Positions 11,160 through 23,623 are shown, numbered from the stretch's first letter. The stretch is 64,000 nt of DNA from Azolla caroliniana (GCA_043228905.1 JBHGNT010000017.1:6572001-6636000); one strand, 5' to 3'. Program-made: numbers and translations. Notes: generated by a model not told the origin, from the letters alone.

Positions 11160-11587
11160 AAATAAGGCTCACACACAACACAAGGAAGTTTTACACAAAC
11201 AAGGCACGAGTATTTGAACACGTGTGTGAAAAGGAGAGGTGCATGGGCAAGCCTGAATCAACCCCTGGTCACAAGGCGAATGAATGCATGTGAGAAAGGC
11301 TTACACACGGACACACAGGGATAGGCTTACTTACACACACGAGAGACAAAGTTTCGAACGCGTTTGTGAAAAGGAGAGGTGCATGGGCAAACCCGAATCA
11401 ACCCCTAGTCACAAGGCGAACACATGCACGTGAGAAAGGCTTACACATAGACACTCAAGGAAAAGGCTTACTTACACACATGAGAGACAAAGTTTCGAAT
11501 GCCTTTGTGAAAAGAGAGGTGCATGGACAAGCCCGAACACTCCCTTGTTACAAGACACACGAACACACAAGCAAGGTTTACACACGG
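11160..11587. repeat. Tandem repeat array, left part (about 105-137 bp units)
   Basis: Three units share the core GTGAAAAGGAGAGGTGCATG followed by GGCAAGCCCGAA, CCCTTGTCACAAG and CACACA-rich stretches. The same units reappear at 23283-23619 and 24349-24580, so one array has been split by insertions. Repetitive open frames in it are not genes. Confidence 0.8.
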
Positions 11588-12221
11588 TGTCGTGGTGTAC
11601 TTTCTACACCACGTAAAATATGTGTGGAGTACCCGATTGACTAAGTATAAGGAAATAGGAGAAATACTACAATAATTATGTTACATGCATAGGGCAGGAT
11701 TTCAACCTTGTACCTCCATCTTAACGATTATAAGCCTTACCACTGTACTAGCATATTATGAGTTTTAAAGATCCCATGTAAATATTCTAGATAAGCATGA
11801 TAGAAAAAGTTATTCATGCATACACACTCGAGTTAAAAGAAAAGATGTGATAGAAAGCCAATCATGCACATGTAGTGTGCATGAAAACTAAAGTTAGAAA
11901 AAGCATGATGCTTGCATGTGATAAACTTAGACTCTTCCATCACTATATAAGGAAGAGAGAAAGATGTATAGGGGTTGTTGATTTTTTATAAGGTTTGATT
12001 AATATAAAATATTCGTGGGATTCACGATTTTGCCATCTATTTCTCTCTTACAATCTAAGTATCAATTAATACACTATACTCGTGGGATTCACGAGTTTCA
12101 TATCTTGATCTTGCAATCTATTCATAAAGAACCTTATCTCATATTCTTCTTTCTCCTAGTCCAAAACCCCAACGGTTCCCACTCGACTCTCACAAACGAC
12201 TCCGAAGCGAAAGGCCCGACA
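11588..12221 (+). repeat. C 5' LTR
   Basis: Starts TGTCGTGGTG and ends GGCCCGACA. The TATA region (CACTATATAAGG) is at about 11940. It matches 22638-23282 along most of its length with scattered differences and small indels. Confidence 0.85.
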
Positions 12222-12224
12222 CAG

Positions 12225-12240
12225 TGGTGAAGCCGACGTG
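12225..12240 (+). other. C primer-binding site candidate
   Basis: TGGTGAAGCCGACGTG lies three bases after the LTR. C2 has TGGTGAACCCGACGTG at the same place. The tRNA is not identified. Confidence 0.6.
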
Positions 12241-12258
12241 AAAACGGGTGGCAAGGAG

Positions 12259-13690
12259 ATGGAAAATCAACAAGAGGCTAACAACATGATGACGATGTTC
12301 GAGCGGATGCTATAAGAACAACACGCGATGTCGGAGATTGCGGCGGCAGTAGAGTGGCTCGTGCAATGTAACGGGCAATTCAACGGGAAGGATGTGTCAC
12401 GATATTTGCGGGTTACAAGGCGGAAATACTATGGTGCGGAATATCGGAAGGATTGCAGGTGACATCCTTCAATTGAGTGGCTATGGACGAACTTCAAGGG
12501 AGTATCCACGGGATACGACAACAAAATCTGACGTGGGAAGCATTTGAAGAAGCGCTAAAGACTACGTTCGCCATCGAGGACTCCTCCAAGGCAATGCGGA
12601 GGGGATTCGAAGATTGGGTGGAAACACCAGACAAGGGGCTGAAGGTCCTCGATGTGTTTTCGGCATTCGAAAGTTGGTTCGGGAGGTTATCCGCGAGAGA
12701 TCAAGCTATCCTCGCACCGGACAAAGTGATCATGTTCTTACGAGCCGTGGATGTCTGGAACCGGAAAGATCTTGGAATGCTTCTAGAGGACACCACTACT
12801 GAGAGTGGCCTCACCAATACATGGGAAAACATGCGGGACATCGTCGCATGATATACAAAGAGGGGGATATGGCTTGGTAGTGAAGAAAAGAGGGTTTCAG
12901 AACCAATTCCGAAACCAAGATTCGGATTGGAAGACCATCAAATGTGGGCTCGAGAGACTACGACCGAGAAGGGAATCGATGTAACCATGGTGGAGCAGTT
13001 GCTGAAGGAGATGGAGAATTTGAAAATCGCGATGGTGAGGAAGTCGGATGACCGTCCCAAAAGTTCCAAGTCGATGCATATGGTGCGATAGCACCGAACA
13101 TGATCGGAGGGATAGTGATGAGCACAAGGAGGCGCTACGACGGGATCTTATCTACTACGAGGGAAATCAGATTCATTCGATGGAATCTCGAAAGCCACTC
13201 CGACCGAACTTCCGAAAAGGCAGCATGAAGAAGGTCCTAGAGGAGGAAATAGCGGTGAAAAGCAATTATGTGACAACCGTGGGGATATATGTAGGTGAGT
13301 CCTCTGGAGCAAAGGCATCTTTTTGGCCGGAAGTGCTAGAAAACCCCGAGAAAACTGACTCTAATGAGATCCAAAGCACCACAGAAGGCATTCGAGAAGC
13401 TACGGGATGGGAATGCCCCGTCGATAAGAATAGCGTGTACGCCCTATGCCAATTACATGAGGTGTATGTAGATGAGAAACGACGGCGCACGGATGATGCG
13501 GCCGGACCATCAAAGACTCCGGAGAGTTGGAACTCCGAAGGGAAGGGGAAAGGAAAAACAATTCCGGCATTCAAACTCGCTTCGGACATCGAGCAACAGA
13601 CGGACTTAAAAAAAGTGTTTGAGGAGAGAATCCTCGATAGCCGGGTAGTTTTTTCGCTTCGAACTCGGGAATTTCTTCGTGCAAGATGAG
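12259..13690 (+). pseudogene. C gag and protease-region remnant
   Basis: Gag begins MENQQEANNMMTMFERML. A long open part (12477-12851) includes FEDWVETP and FGRLSARDQAIL. The knuckle at about 13078 reads CIWCDSTEHDRRDS, with the last cysteine lost. Downstream (13048-13689) is a linker rich in charged residues. Near 13640-13690 the sequence jumps from ILDSRVVF to FVQDEVSHSVILGQPFI; the stretch that should hold the D-T/S-G protease motif is missing. Confidence 0.72.
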
Positions 13691-16586
13691 GTGTCACACT
13701 CCGTGATCCTCGGGCAACCCTTTATCACGGCTTCACGGATGGAGACAAAGGTGCTCGATAGCGGAGCGGCTTTTGCACGAATTCAAGGCCAAAGCGGGGG
13801 GAAAATTGTCCAATTCTTAATCGTGCCATCAAATCACGAAAGAAACAAGAGAGAGCTCTTGTCCCAAACAAAAATGGAATTTTAAAGCGGACTGTTGCGG
13901 AGTGGGGAAGTAATAGTCCGAGAAGCCCTGATACCCCACACAGGAAGAAAACCCTCGGAGCAAAACAAGTACGAATCGGTACGGACGGGGCATCTACGTA
14001 CACAGCCGTAACCGGAGTAATGAAGGAAGAATTCCGAAAGGTGCAAGATGAGTTACGGTCTGCATCAATAATAAAAGAAGATGAAGAAATCGTGAGAGTA
14101 GTCGAAGAAGTGTTCTATGGGAGCACACTACAATGGCTTGAAGAGCTTGCAGAAGAGAATAGCCAGGGAAACCGGGTAGTTCTGGTGGAATCGGTCGAGA
14201 TGTACGAGATCATTGTGAAAATGAGGCCGGATGTGCTCCGCAAAGAAGAAGCAATGGTATGTATGAAATATAAGACCCTGGAAAAGAAGGTGAAACCGGT
14301 CGTGGGATCGCTACCCGCCGATAGCGAACAAAAGAGGAAAGAAGTCTTGGGAGATCCGACACTTCGGAACTCCGTGGATATCGGACATGCCTTCACGGAT
14401 GAGACCGGGAAAAAACTTCGGATTGGTGGAGGTGGTTTCTTCTAACAAAATGAAGAAGAACGGTTTCGTGAGATGTTGGAGCAGCATGGACGAGCATTTG
14501 CATTCACATCGAGAGAGATAGGGTGCGCTGATCTGAAGATAGTGGAGTGGATGGTGATCTTCACGATTGATTATGTGCCGTGGAACCTGAAGCTGATTTC
14601 GGTGTCACAGGCGCATATTCCGAAAATCATTGATTTGCTCAAGGAGCAGGTGGCGATGGGGATTCTAGAGCCATCAAACGCTCCGTACTCAAATCGATGG
14701 TTTACGGTTCCGAAGAAGAATGGGTCACTTTGTTTTATCCAAGATTTACAACCGGTGAACAAGGTGACGATCTGGAACTCCGGAGTCAGTCCGATAGTGA
14801 ACGAATTTGCGGAAGCATTTGTCGGTCGCGCGATATACTCCATCAGAGACCTATACTCCGGATATGACCAATTCCAACTACCCATGGAGAGCCGAGACAT
14901 CACTACCATACAGACACTGATAGGATTAGTCCGGATGTGCACGCTACCACAAGGCGCGACGAACTCGGTCGCACATATGATGAATGCGATGAACAAGGTG
15001 CTCCGAGACTGCATTCCAGAGATAACGATGCCGTTCCCACTATGCACACATTGCGGACCCACTCACTTGTTGTGGAAGGGAAAGAAGTTCGAATGGAAAC
15101 CGGAACATACGAAAGCTGTGAAGAAGCTCAGGAAATCATTGCGGAGGGAAGAAGCACTTAAGAAGCCGAACTATGAGCGACCAATTATAGTAACAGTTGA
15201 TACAAGTCCAACCGGGATCGGATGGGTCATCAATCAAGTTGATTCGGATGGTTCACGATATCCGATCCGATTCGGAGCAAAGGTTCTCAAGGAAAGGCAA
15301 TGCGGATATGCAGAAGTTAAAAGAGAATTATGGGGAGTCGTGTCGGCAATAAAATCAGATCGAGATTACTTGATCGGATCCGAAGTAGTTATCGAAACGG
15401 ATTGTCTTCCGATACTCGAGATCATGCGGTGTTGCACAATACCAAATGTGGCTATGCTAAGATGGATTGCATATGTAAAGTCGCTTAATCCGGAGATATG
15501 ACACAGCTCCGGAAAAGACAACACGGTAGCGGATATGCTATCAAGGGCACGGTTCGGAGACGACATAGCCGAATCCGATAATGAAGAAGTTTCTGAAAAC
15601 TAATTTACTTTAGAGCACATATGCGGGGTGAACGTAATCCGAGAATTCTGGGAAGAAGAATACGAGGGAGAAAGCTTGCTGATCGGGAAAGTGCTACAAG
15701 AAATCGAGGAATCATCAGAAAATAAAGAAAAGAGAGCCGAGATGCAAAGTAAGAAGCAGCAAGTCCAGAAGTTTTTCTTGAACAACGGATTAATTTGGAG
15801 GGAGCCGAAAAGACCGGATGGCATACCACTACGAGTAGTTGGAACAAAAGAGCAATAAAACCGGATAATGTCCGAATTTTACGAATCCGATTGGGCTGGA
15901 CATCAGGGAACATGGGAAACATTTGCGAAGATCAAACAAAAATATTGGTGGAAGAATATGTACAAAGATGTAGCGGAGTTCACGGAAAGCTGCAAGAAAT
16001 GTCAAATCTACTCCGGAGTTCGACACTGAGATGAATTACGTCCGACATTCTCACTGACAATCAACTTCAAATGGATGGTCGACATTGTGGCCATGTCAAC
16101 TGGGATTGGACAAAAGAAGTACTTGGTGTTAGCCCGAGAAGATCTAAGAAACCAAGTAGGAGGACGGGCACTACAAAGGAAAACATGTTTTGTAGTATGC
16201 CAATTTCTCTTGGAAGAAGTGTTCTGCAGGTACGGGTGCGTAGGACAAGTGATTGCGGATCAGGGAGAACTTGACTCTGATAAAGCTAGGGAATTCTTCA
16301 TCAGAAATGGAGTACGGTTAACACTAAGCACGACATAAAATCTGGAAGCCAACGGGAAGATCGAACGAGGACATAGTCCAATCGTGAAAGCACTTGCAAA
16401 AGCATGCGACGAAAGGGTGAAGGAATGGCCGTAGATGCTTCCATATGCACTATGGGCGGATCGCACAACGCATAGTTCTGTGATCGGTTATATGCCAGCC
16501 GAACTTATGACCGGACAAGCACCGGTAATACCGACGGAAACCACAATTGCAACATGGACAATGCTACCATAGAAGGAACAAATGAG
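13679..16586 (+). pseudogene. C pol remnant (protease end, RT, RNase H, integrase), lacking the RT active site
   Basis: After the protease end (HSVILGQPFITASRMETKVL) come RT fingers/palm at 14473-15040 (NRWFTVPKKNGSL, LYSGYDQFQLP, CTLPQGATNSVAHM). The sequence then passes directly from ITMPF to a segment resembling HYAHIADPL and to RNase H (15080-15500, KKFEWKPEHTKAVKKL). The expected L-D-D catalytic block and thumb are deleted. Integrase zinc region (WAGHQGTW, CKKCQ) and core (MVDIVAM, VIADQGELD, EANGKIERGH) follow with three stops. The gene is interrupted at 16586 by copia B and resumes at 22084. Confidence 0.78.
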
Positions 16587-16758
16587 TCGAATACAAGTGT
16601 ATAATGGACGTATTCACACTATCCCTTTGGGCCATTTGTGTAATTAGCATAAATGGTAGTTGCCCTAAGTCGGTCACTATATATAGTGACCTTGTAACCT
16701 TTTTGTAAGGTTGGGTGTTGTATTATTGCTTTGTGGAATAAGAAGTCTTTTGTGCCTC

Positions 16759-16801
<43 letters not shown>

Positions 16802-16888
16802 GTGCAACGACCTACAATCTATCATACGCAGGTGCAGAAGAAATCGAATGCTTCTTGATCTTCCGCACAGACGACTTTGTCTCTAACA
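16587..16888 (+). repeat. B 5' LTR
   Basis: Reads TCGAATACAAGTG to TCTCTAACA. The right-hand copy starts TGTCGAATAC, so two terminal bases are absent here. The TATA lies in a perfect 20-bp palindrome at 16672-16691, followed by a second inverted repeat (AACCTT/AAGGTT) and a long CT tract at about 16760-16796. Confidence 0.95.
16672..16691 (+). promoter_or_regulatory. B promoter: TATA inside a perfect palindrome
   Basis: GGTCACTATA is followed at once by its own reverse complement. The left flank is TTGCCCTAAGTC. The same 20 bases occur at 21876-21895 in the 3' LTR. Transcription would start roughly 25-35 bases downstream. Confidence 0.75.
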
Positions 16889-16890
16889 TC

Positions 16891-16902
16891 TGGTATCAGA
16901 GC
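16891..16902 (+). other. B primer-binding site (initiator tRNA-Met)
   Basis: TGGTATCAGAGC, two bases after the LTR: the exact complement of the initiator tRNA-Met 3' end. Confidence 0.92.
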
Positions 16903-17582
16903 CTGCACAGTATTCGGTCCTTCAATCCGCTGTCGGCCGTCGTCTCAGCCTGCACAGCATTCGGTTTCCTGCGTCATTCGAAGAAGAGAGAAGAAGAAAA
17001 ACGAGGCTTGCATCTCTTCGCGTTAGATCATCTTCGCTTGGAGTAAGCCAGCCGGTTGTACTCCGTTCCTTGTGATCGCAACGCTCGAGGTGAAATCCCC
17101 TTGTGCAACATTGACACGATCGTGCTCCACTCGGTTAAACGGCATCCGAAAAGGTCATTAAACGCTGCTCGCTGCTCGTTGTAACCACTCGGTGCAGATC
17201 GGTCTCAAGACAACAACCCCAATTCGCGCTTCATCCGGCTGATCGACATTCGGGAGGATCAGTTGGATCTGTCTCTCTCGTCGCTGCAGCCACCCGAAGC
17301 AGAATCGGTCCAGATAATCGGTTTCAATAATCGGTATTCGGCATATATATATCCGAAGCGAACCGGGCTCACTCCGACTCGGCAACATTCGGGAAGACCA
17401 GTCGGTTCTGTCCCTCAAGTTACCGGAGTCAATTCGAGCAAGTTCAACAATACATATATCCGAAGCCGAACCGACTCGGGTTCAAATCCGACTAGAACGA
17501 TATCGGGTGAGCCAACCGGCTGCACTCCAACAAGGTTCGTAGTCAACTCCGAACCGAGCTTCGTCAACAGAAACCAAATTTG

Positions 17583-20500
17583 ATGGCATCAACATCCGGC
17601 TCGTCAGAAATGAGTCTACGAAAGTTCGATGGATCGAACTTCAACTTCTGGAAGGAACAAATGCAGGACTATCTCATAGTCAAGGGGCAAATCGATCCCA
17701 TCGAAAATGAAGAACCTCCAGAAGGATACAAACCAATTGAGTGGCAGAAGCTGGACAGAATCGTCCGCGCCACGATTCGGATGCACCTATCGGAATCGGT
17801 ATACTTTACGGTGCAATCGTGTACGACAACATTCGAACTGTGGAAAACACTGTCGGACACTTACGAAAAGAAGGTCGCCGCAACGAAGATGTTTCTGATC
17901 CGGCGCCTCTACAACTTGCGGATGAAAGAATCCGATTCGGTTCAAGCACACCTCAATGAGTACGAAAGCATAAGCTCCCAAATCTCGTCACAGGGGACGG
18001 CAATCGAGGATGAACTCAGAGCAATGATACTCATGAGCAGCCTTCCCTCATCATGGGAAACTTTCGTCACAACCGTGTGCAACGCGTCAACCACGGCTGT
18101 TAAATACTCCGAAGTCACGAGCGCAATCCTGACCGAAGCAGCTCGGAGAAAGTCTTTCGCCAAAGACTCAACAGACGACGCTTACGTAGTACAAGGTTCG
18201 ACAGACCGATCGAACATACGAGGAAGAGATTCCTCACGGCCGCCGAACAATCAGCGAAGACGGAGCCAGTCACGGGATAACCGAATCTGCAACTATTGCA
18301 AGAAACCCGGACACATCAAAGCCGACTGCCGCGCACTCAAGAACAAGAACAACAAGAAGAGTGGCCGGCATGAGGAGATCAATCACGTCAGCTTCTCAGC
18401 TGATGTGCTACCAGACGACCCGAATATACTATCAATCGAAAATCCAGTCGAATCAGAAGTTCTACTCACGATTGAAGAGTCGAGCACATGGCTCTTAGAT
18501 TCGGGCGCGTCATTTCACGTGACTCCTCATCGATCCCAATTTCGGCAATATACGATCCGTCACTCCGACTCAGTTCGAGTCGGCAACTCACAACACTGTG
18601 ACATCATCGGAATCGGCACAATAGAGCTCAACCTTGCAGGTGGCTCTACACTTGTACTCCACAATGTCCGACATGTACCCGAGCTCTCAAGGCCATTGAT
18701 CTCAGTCGGACAACTAGATGAAGACGGCATTCGTGCCGGTTTTTCTTCGGGAGGGTGGACACTCCACAGGGGGAACCTCCTGCTTGCTAGAGGACCCAAG
18801 ATACACTCCTTGTATCCGTTACATGTTACGCTCAGAGAGGGTAACCTGTTTTTGGTGGATATTCCTGTGTCATCACTATGGCACCGAAGATTAGGACACC
18901 TCAGCAAGGCCGGCATTACGCATCTATCTAGAGCCGGATACATCCCCAAACTCTCCTTCTCCGACCATCAATTCTGCGAGCATTGCCAGTATGGCAAACA
19001 AGCAGCCGCATCACACCCGACATCAGCACCAAGAGAAACGAGACCTCTCGATTTAGTCCATTCGGACGTCTGTGGCCCAATGCCGCATCAGTCTCTAGGC
19101 GGTGCGTCTTACTTCGTCAGTTTTATTGACGATTCGACTCGAAAGGTGTGGGCTTATCCAATTCGCACCAAAGATCGCGTCTTCTCGATCTTCTCCGATT
19201 GGCTCGCTATGGTAGAAAATCAAACCGACTGAAAGCTGAAATGCTTTCGGACAGACAATGGGGGAGAGTTCAAATCCGAAGAATTTGTCAAATTCTGCCG
19301 ACAACGCGGCATCCGACGTGAATTTACGGCACCACACAGTCCGGAGCAAAACGGGATTGCGAACGCATGAATCGGACAATCCAAGAACGGATAGTTTCCA
19401 TGCTCCAACACTCCGGACTGTCGGATGGCTTCTGGGCAGAGGCTCTACTCACGGCAGTACACATAATCAATATGTCACCAAGTAGACCTCTAGGACTTCA
19501 AATTCCTCAGGAACTATGGATCGGCAGTAAGCCGAATTACGACAAGCTGAGGATCTTCGGATGCGAGGCGTACGCCCTTATTCCGAAAGATGATCGCCGA
19601 AAACTTGCACCTCGGTCCAGGAAATGCATTTTCCTTGGATATGGATCCGACGGCGAAATGGGATACCGACTCTGGGACCCCGAACGCAGACAAATCGTTC
19701 GAAGTTCGGACGTTGTGTTCAACGAGTCGGCTATGAATCCATCAGTCGAAAAACCGATCGAAGTCCGAAGGGTAACATTTTCCGATGTGCCGACCCTTCA
19801 AGAAGGCCCCGCTCTCAACACACGGTCAGCTTCACGGGTAGCTGAACCTTACACTACCGACTCGGACAACCCCGACTCGGCACAGCAGAACAATCCGCTT
19901 TCGGACCATCCGACCTCGATACCCGATGCGACTAGTCCAATCATACCTCGACGATCCGAGAGACTGTCGCAACCTCCGGAGAGGTATTCTCCTGGAATTT
20001 TCTTCACCGACGCCGGCGAACCGACGTCTTACGAAGAAGCATCGACATCTGTCGATTCAGCCACCTGGCATCTGGCGATGGAGTCGGAAATGCACTCTAT
20101 TCGGGCAAACAAGACTTGGGATCTGGTCGAATTACCTAGGAACCGATGTGCTCTTCCTTGCAAGTGGGTTTATCGACTAAAAGAGACGTCTGATTCGACC
20201 ACCCCAAAGTACAAAGCCAGATTAGTTGCGAAGGGCTTCCGACAAGAATATGGCGTCGACTTCGACGAGATTTTTTCACCAGTGGTAAAAATGACAACCC
20301 TTCGTTTCCTACTCGGCGTAGTGGCAGCCGACAACTTGGAGCTGATTCAGCTAGATGTCAAAACAGCCTTCCTCCATGGTGATCTTGATGAGGAAATTTA
20401 TATGGAGCAGCCAAAAGGCTTCGTGGCGACTGGCCAAGAACATCTAGTCTGCCGACTCAGGAAGAGTCTATACGGCCTCAAACAGGCACCACGACAATGG

Positions 20501-21595
20501 TACAAGAAGTTCGACGACTTCATCCAATCGATCGGCTTCTCAAAAAGCGATGAGGACCATTGTCTCTTCACCAACACAGCTCAAGATGGATCACCCATCT
20601 TCCTCATCATTTACGTGGACGACATGCTAATTTCTGGACGCCACGCGGGCGAACTTGCCGATCTCATTCGGCAACTGCGGTTGAAGTTTGCCATGAAGGA
20701 CCTCGGTCCGGCACGACACATACTCGGCATGAAGATTAGTCGGCATCGCGATAAACGACATCTTTTTTTGTCTCAGACCGACTATATTCGACGTGTCTTG
20801 GAACGCTTCAACATGCAATCAGCCAAATCTGCTTCAACCCCGCTCCCCATAAATCTTCGGCTCTCTCAGCGAGACTGCCCGACATCCGGTCCGGAGGGGG
20901 AAGACATGAAGTCGGTACCATATGCACCGGCAGTCGGCTCCCTTATGTACCTGATGGTCGCGACACGGCCTGATATTTCTCACGCCGTAGGAGTCGTTAG
21001 CAGATTTATGCACAATCCCGGCCGATCGCATTGGAACGCAGTCAAGCATGTGTTCAGATATCTGGCTGGCACAAAAGACCACGGCATTCTCTTCGGTCCG
21101 AACCGAACCTCAGGCGTAGTCGGTTACACCGACTCGGACTTCGCCGGCTGTATAGACAGTCGGAAATCAACAACCGGATACTGCTTCAAATTCGGCAATG
21201 GAGCAATCTCGTGGAAGTCGAAACTTCAGGAGTGCACAGCGACCTCAACGACCGAAGCAGAATATGTAGCTGCGTCCGACGCAGGAAAAGAAGCTTTGTG
21301 GCTCGGCCGGCTGGCGCACACGTTTCGACAAGTCGACCATGACTCGGCCCCAGTTGTCTATAGCGACAGTCAAGGTGCTGTTGCCTTGTCGAGAAATCCG
21401 GTTCACCACAACGCCTCCAAACATATCGACGTTCGATATCACTTCGTTCGGGACTACGTCATTTCAGGGAAAATCGGTCTAGAGAAAATATCCACAACCG
21501 ACAATGTCGCAGATGGAATGACCAAGTGTCTTTCGGCAGACCGCTTTCGGTTTCTTCGGCATCAGATGGGCGTAACGACAAACCAGTCCGGTTAG
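17583..21595 (+). pseudogene. B gag-pol polyprotein, two lesions
   Basis: The ATG at 17583 (MASTSGSSEMSL) follows a leader of about 680 bases. Domains in order: UBN2-type Gag; intact zinc knuckle CNYCKKPGHIKADC; protease LLDSGASFHVTP; integrase zinc region LWHRRLGHLSKAG with CEHCQYGKQ; integrase core; RT with IYVDDMLIS; RNase H with YTDSDFAG, TEAEY and YSDSQGA. A TGA at 19230-19232 and loss of one base near 19360 both fall in the integrase core; all else is open to the stop at 21595. Roughly 1,340 codons in total, a normal copia length. Function would be capsid formation, cDNA synthesis and integration. Confidence 0.95.
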
Positions 21596-21781
21596 AGCCG
21601 GACACAGAGCAGGATGGTTCCCGACAACCGACATCAGTTCCTTAATGATCGGCTTCAACTGTTCCGACCCGACCAGTTCGGTCTTCTGCCTTCAGACCCT
21701 GCCGACTCGAACAAAGCTGATATGTCCGAGAACCTAAGTCTATACCTGTAATCTTAGATAACCCATGTATACGCCCATTAC

Positions 21782-22078
21782 GGGGGAGTGTCGAATACAA
21801 GTGTATAATGGACGTATTCACACTATCCCTTTGGGCCATTTGTGTAATTAGCATAAATGGTAGTTGCCCTAAGTCGGTCACTATATATAGTGACCTTGTA
21901 ACCTTTTTGTAAGGTTGGGTGTTGTATTATTGCTTTGTGGAATAAGAAGTCTTTTGTGCCTCTCACTCTCTCTCTCTCTCTCTCTATCTCTGTGCAACGA
22001 CCTACAATCTATCATACGCAGGTGCAGAAGAAATCGAATGCTTCTTGATCTTCCGCACAGACGACTTTGTCTCTAACA
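21782..22078 (+). repeat. B polypurine tract and 3' LTR
   Basis: GGGGGAG ends at 21788 and the LTR runs 21789-22078 with intact TG...CA ends. The CT tract is about 14 bases shorter than in the 5' LTR. Confidence 0.95.
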
Positions 22079-22083
22079 ATGAG

Positions 22084-22581
22084 CCGGGAAGAACTACTAG
22101 CGGTTCGGATACAACAACTAGAGGGAAGACTGGAAGACATAGCGGATGCAACACGCCGACAACAGGAAGCACGATTCCGGAACAAAAGTCGATTCAACAC
22201 AAAGCATCGACTACGACCACGGAAGATTGAAGAAGGAGATTGGGTGATTGTCTATGACAATAGTTTGGATCATCAACATACAACGATACGGAAGTTCGCT
22301 AAAAGGTGTTCGGGCCATACGAGGTTCGGAAAGTTTTCGACAATGGAACTTACCGACTATGCAAGTTGGATGGAACAGTACTACGGGTGCGTATAGCAAG
22401 GAAACGAGTGAAGATTTTCAAGAAGCGGACTGACGATGAACCTTATGTAAGCTTAGACAAGACCGAAAACGAGGAGCAATCAGACAAAGATTGCGGTGAT
22501 GCGGAAAGCGAAGAAAGTGGACTACAATTGATAATCGACATAAGGGGAGAATTGGAGAGTGCTATGGATGAAGGCGAATAA
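22084..22581 (+). pseudogene. C integrase C-terminal part, continued after the B insertion
   Basis: It continues the gene broken at 16586: REELLAVRIQQLEGRLEDIA, RKIEEGDWVIVYDNS, then after a shift FGPYEVRKVFDNGTYRLCKL and RVRIARKRVKIFKKR. The end is acidic (about 22440-22581). The GDWV...GPY pattern is the usual gypsy integrase C-terminal domain. Confidence 0.8.
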
Positions 22582-22637
22582 CAAGCATCGGAAACTTTGG
22601 CACATACCGGAGGATGTGCAAGTTCTGAGGGGGTGAG

Positions 22638-23282
22638 TGCCGTGGTGTACTTTGTACACTACATAAAATATGTGTGGAGTACCCGATTGACTAAGTATAA
22701 AGAAATAGGAGAAATACTACAATAATTATGTTACATTCATAAGGCAAGATTTGAACCCTGTACCTCCATGTTAACGATCTTAAGCCTTACCACTATACTA
22801 GCATATTATGAGTTTTAAAGTTAACTTTATCCCATATAAACCCCTATTCTAGATAAGCATGATAGAAAAAGTTATTCATGCATACACACTCGAGTTAAAA
22901 GAAAAGATGTGATAGAAAGCCAATCATGCACATGTTGTGTGCATGACAACTAAAATGAGAAAAAGCATGATGCTTGCATGTGATAAACTTAGACTCTTCC
23001 ATCACTATATAAGGAAGAGAGAAAGATGTATAGGGGTTGTTGATTTTTTATAAGGGTTGATTAATATAAAATATTCGTGGGATTCACGATTTTGCCATCT
23101 ACATCTCTCTTACAATCTAAGTATCAATTAATACACTATACTCGTGGGATTCACAAGTTTCATATCTTCATCTTGCAATCTATTCATAACGAACCTTATC
23201 TCATATTCTTCTTACTCCCAGTCCAAAACCCCAGCGGTTCCCACCAGACTCACGCAAACGATCCGGAATGAAAGGCCCGACA
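22638..23282 (+). repeat. C 3' LTR with preceding polypurine tract
   Basis: GAGGGGGTGAG at 22627-22637 precedes TGCCGTGGTG. The LTR ends GGCCCGACA. Its divergence from the 5' LTR shows C is much older than B. Confidence 0.85.
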
Positions 23283-23619
23283 ATGGGAGACACAAATTCG
23301 AATGCCTTTGTGAAAGGAGAGGTGCATGGGCAAGCCCGAATGCTCCCTTGCCACAAGTCGCATGATCACACAAGCAAGATTTACACTAACACGAAAGACA
23401 CGAAAGTTTGAATGCCTTTGTGAAAGGAGAGGTGCATGGGCAAGCCCAAAACGCTCCCTTGTCACAAGACACACATAGATAAGCACAAATGACAATACCA
23501 TATAAGACACGTGAGTTTGAATGCCTTTGTGAAAGGAGAGGTGCATGGGCAAGTCTAAAACGCTGCCTTGTCACAAGACACACAAACAAATAAGCACAAA
23601 TGACAATAACATATAAGAC
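23283..23619. repeat. Tandem repeat array, middle part
   Basis: Three units of about 107 bp with the core GAATGCCTTTGTGAAAGGAG, the same family as 11160-11587. Confidence 0.82.
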
Positions 23620-23623
23620 ACGT

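Larger units (their letters stand above)
16587..22078 (+). mobile_element. Copia element B, young and nearly complete
   Basis: LTRs at 16587-16888 and 21789-22078 are identical except for the length of a CT tract and the missing first TG of the left copy. Flanking ATGAG (16582-16586 and 22079-22083) is a perfect 5-bp TSD within the C integrase gene. Primer site, gag-pol and polypurine tract are all present. Identical LTRs mean recent insertion. One nonsense codon and one 1-bp shift break the polyprotein. Confidence 0.96.
11588..23282 (+). mobile_element. Gypsy element C, internally deleted, carrying copia B
   Basis: LTRs are at 11588-12221 and 22638-23282. Gag, protease, RT, RNase H and integrase remnants run left to right. 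Copia B (16587-22078) sits in the integrase gene. The flanks ACGG and ATGG fit a 4-bp TSD with one mismatch, in keeping with the perfect 4-bp TSD of the related solo LTR at 23624. RT wording (SGYDQFQLP, RMCTLPQGATNSVAHM) resembles a lineage I associate with fungi and some non-seed plants; this affiliation is from memory. Confidence 0.85.

Noticed and set aside
12015-12230. Open frame at the end of the C 5' LTR (also 23077-23271)
   Set aside because: Same frame in both LTR copies, within U5; no domain, explained by LTR identity.
17263-17579. Open frame upstream of B gag
   Set aside because: It is in the leader between primer site and Gag, overlaps the Gag start, and resembles no domain; treated as leader.
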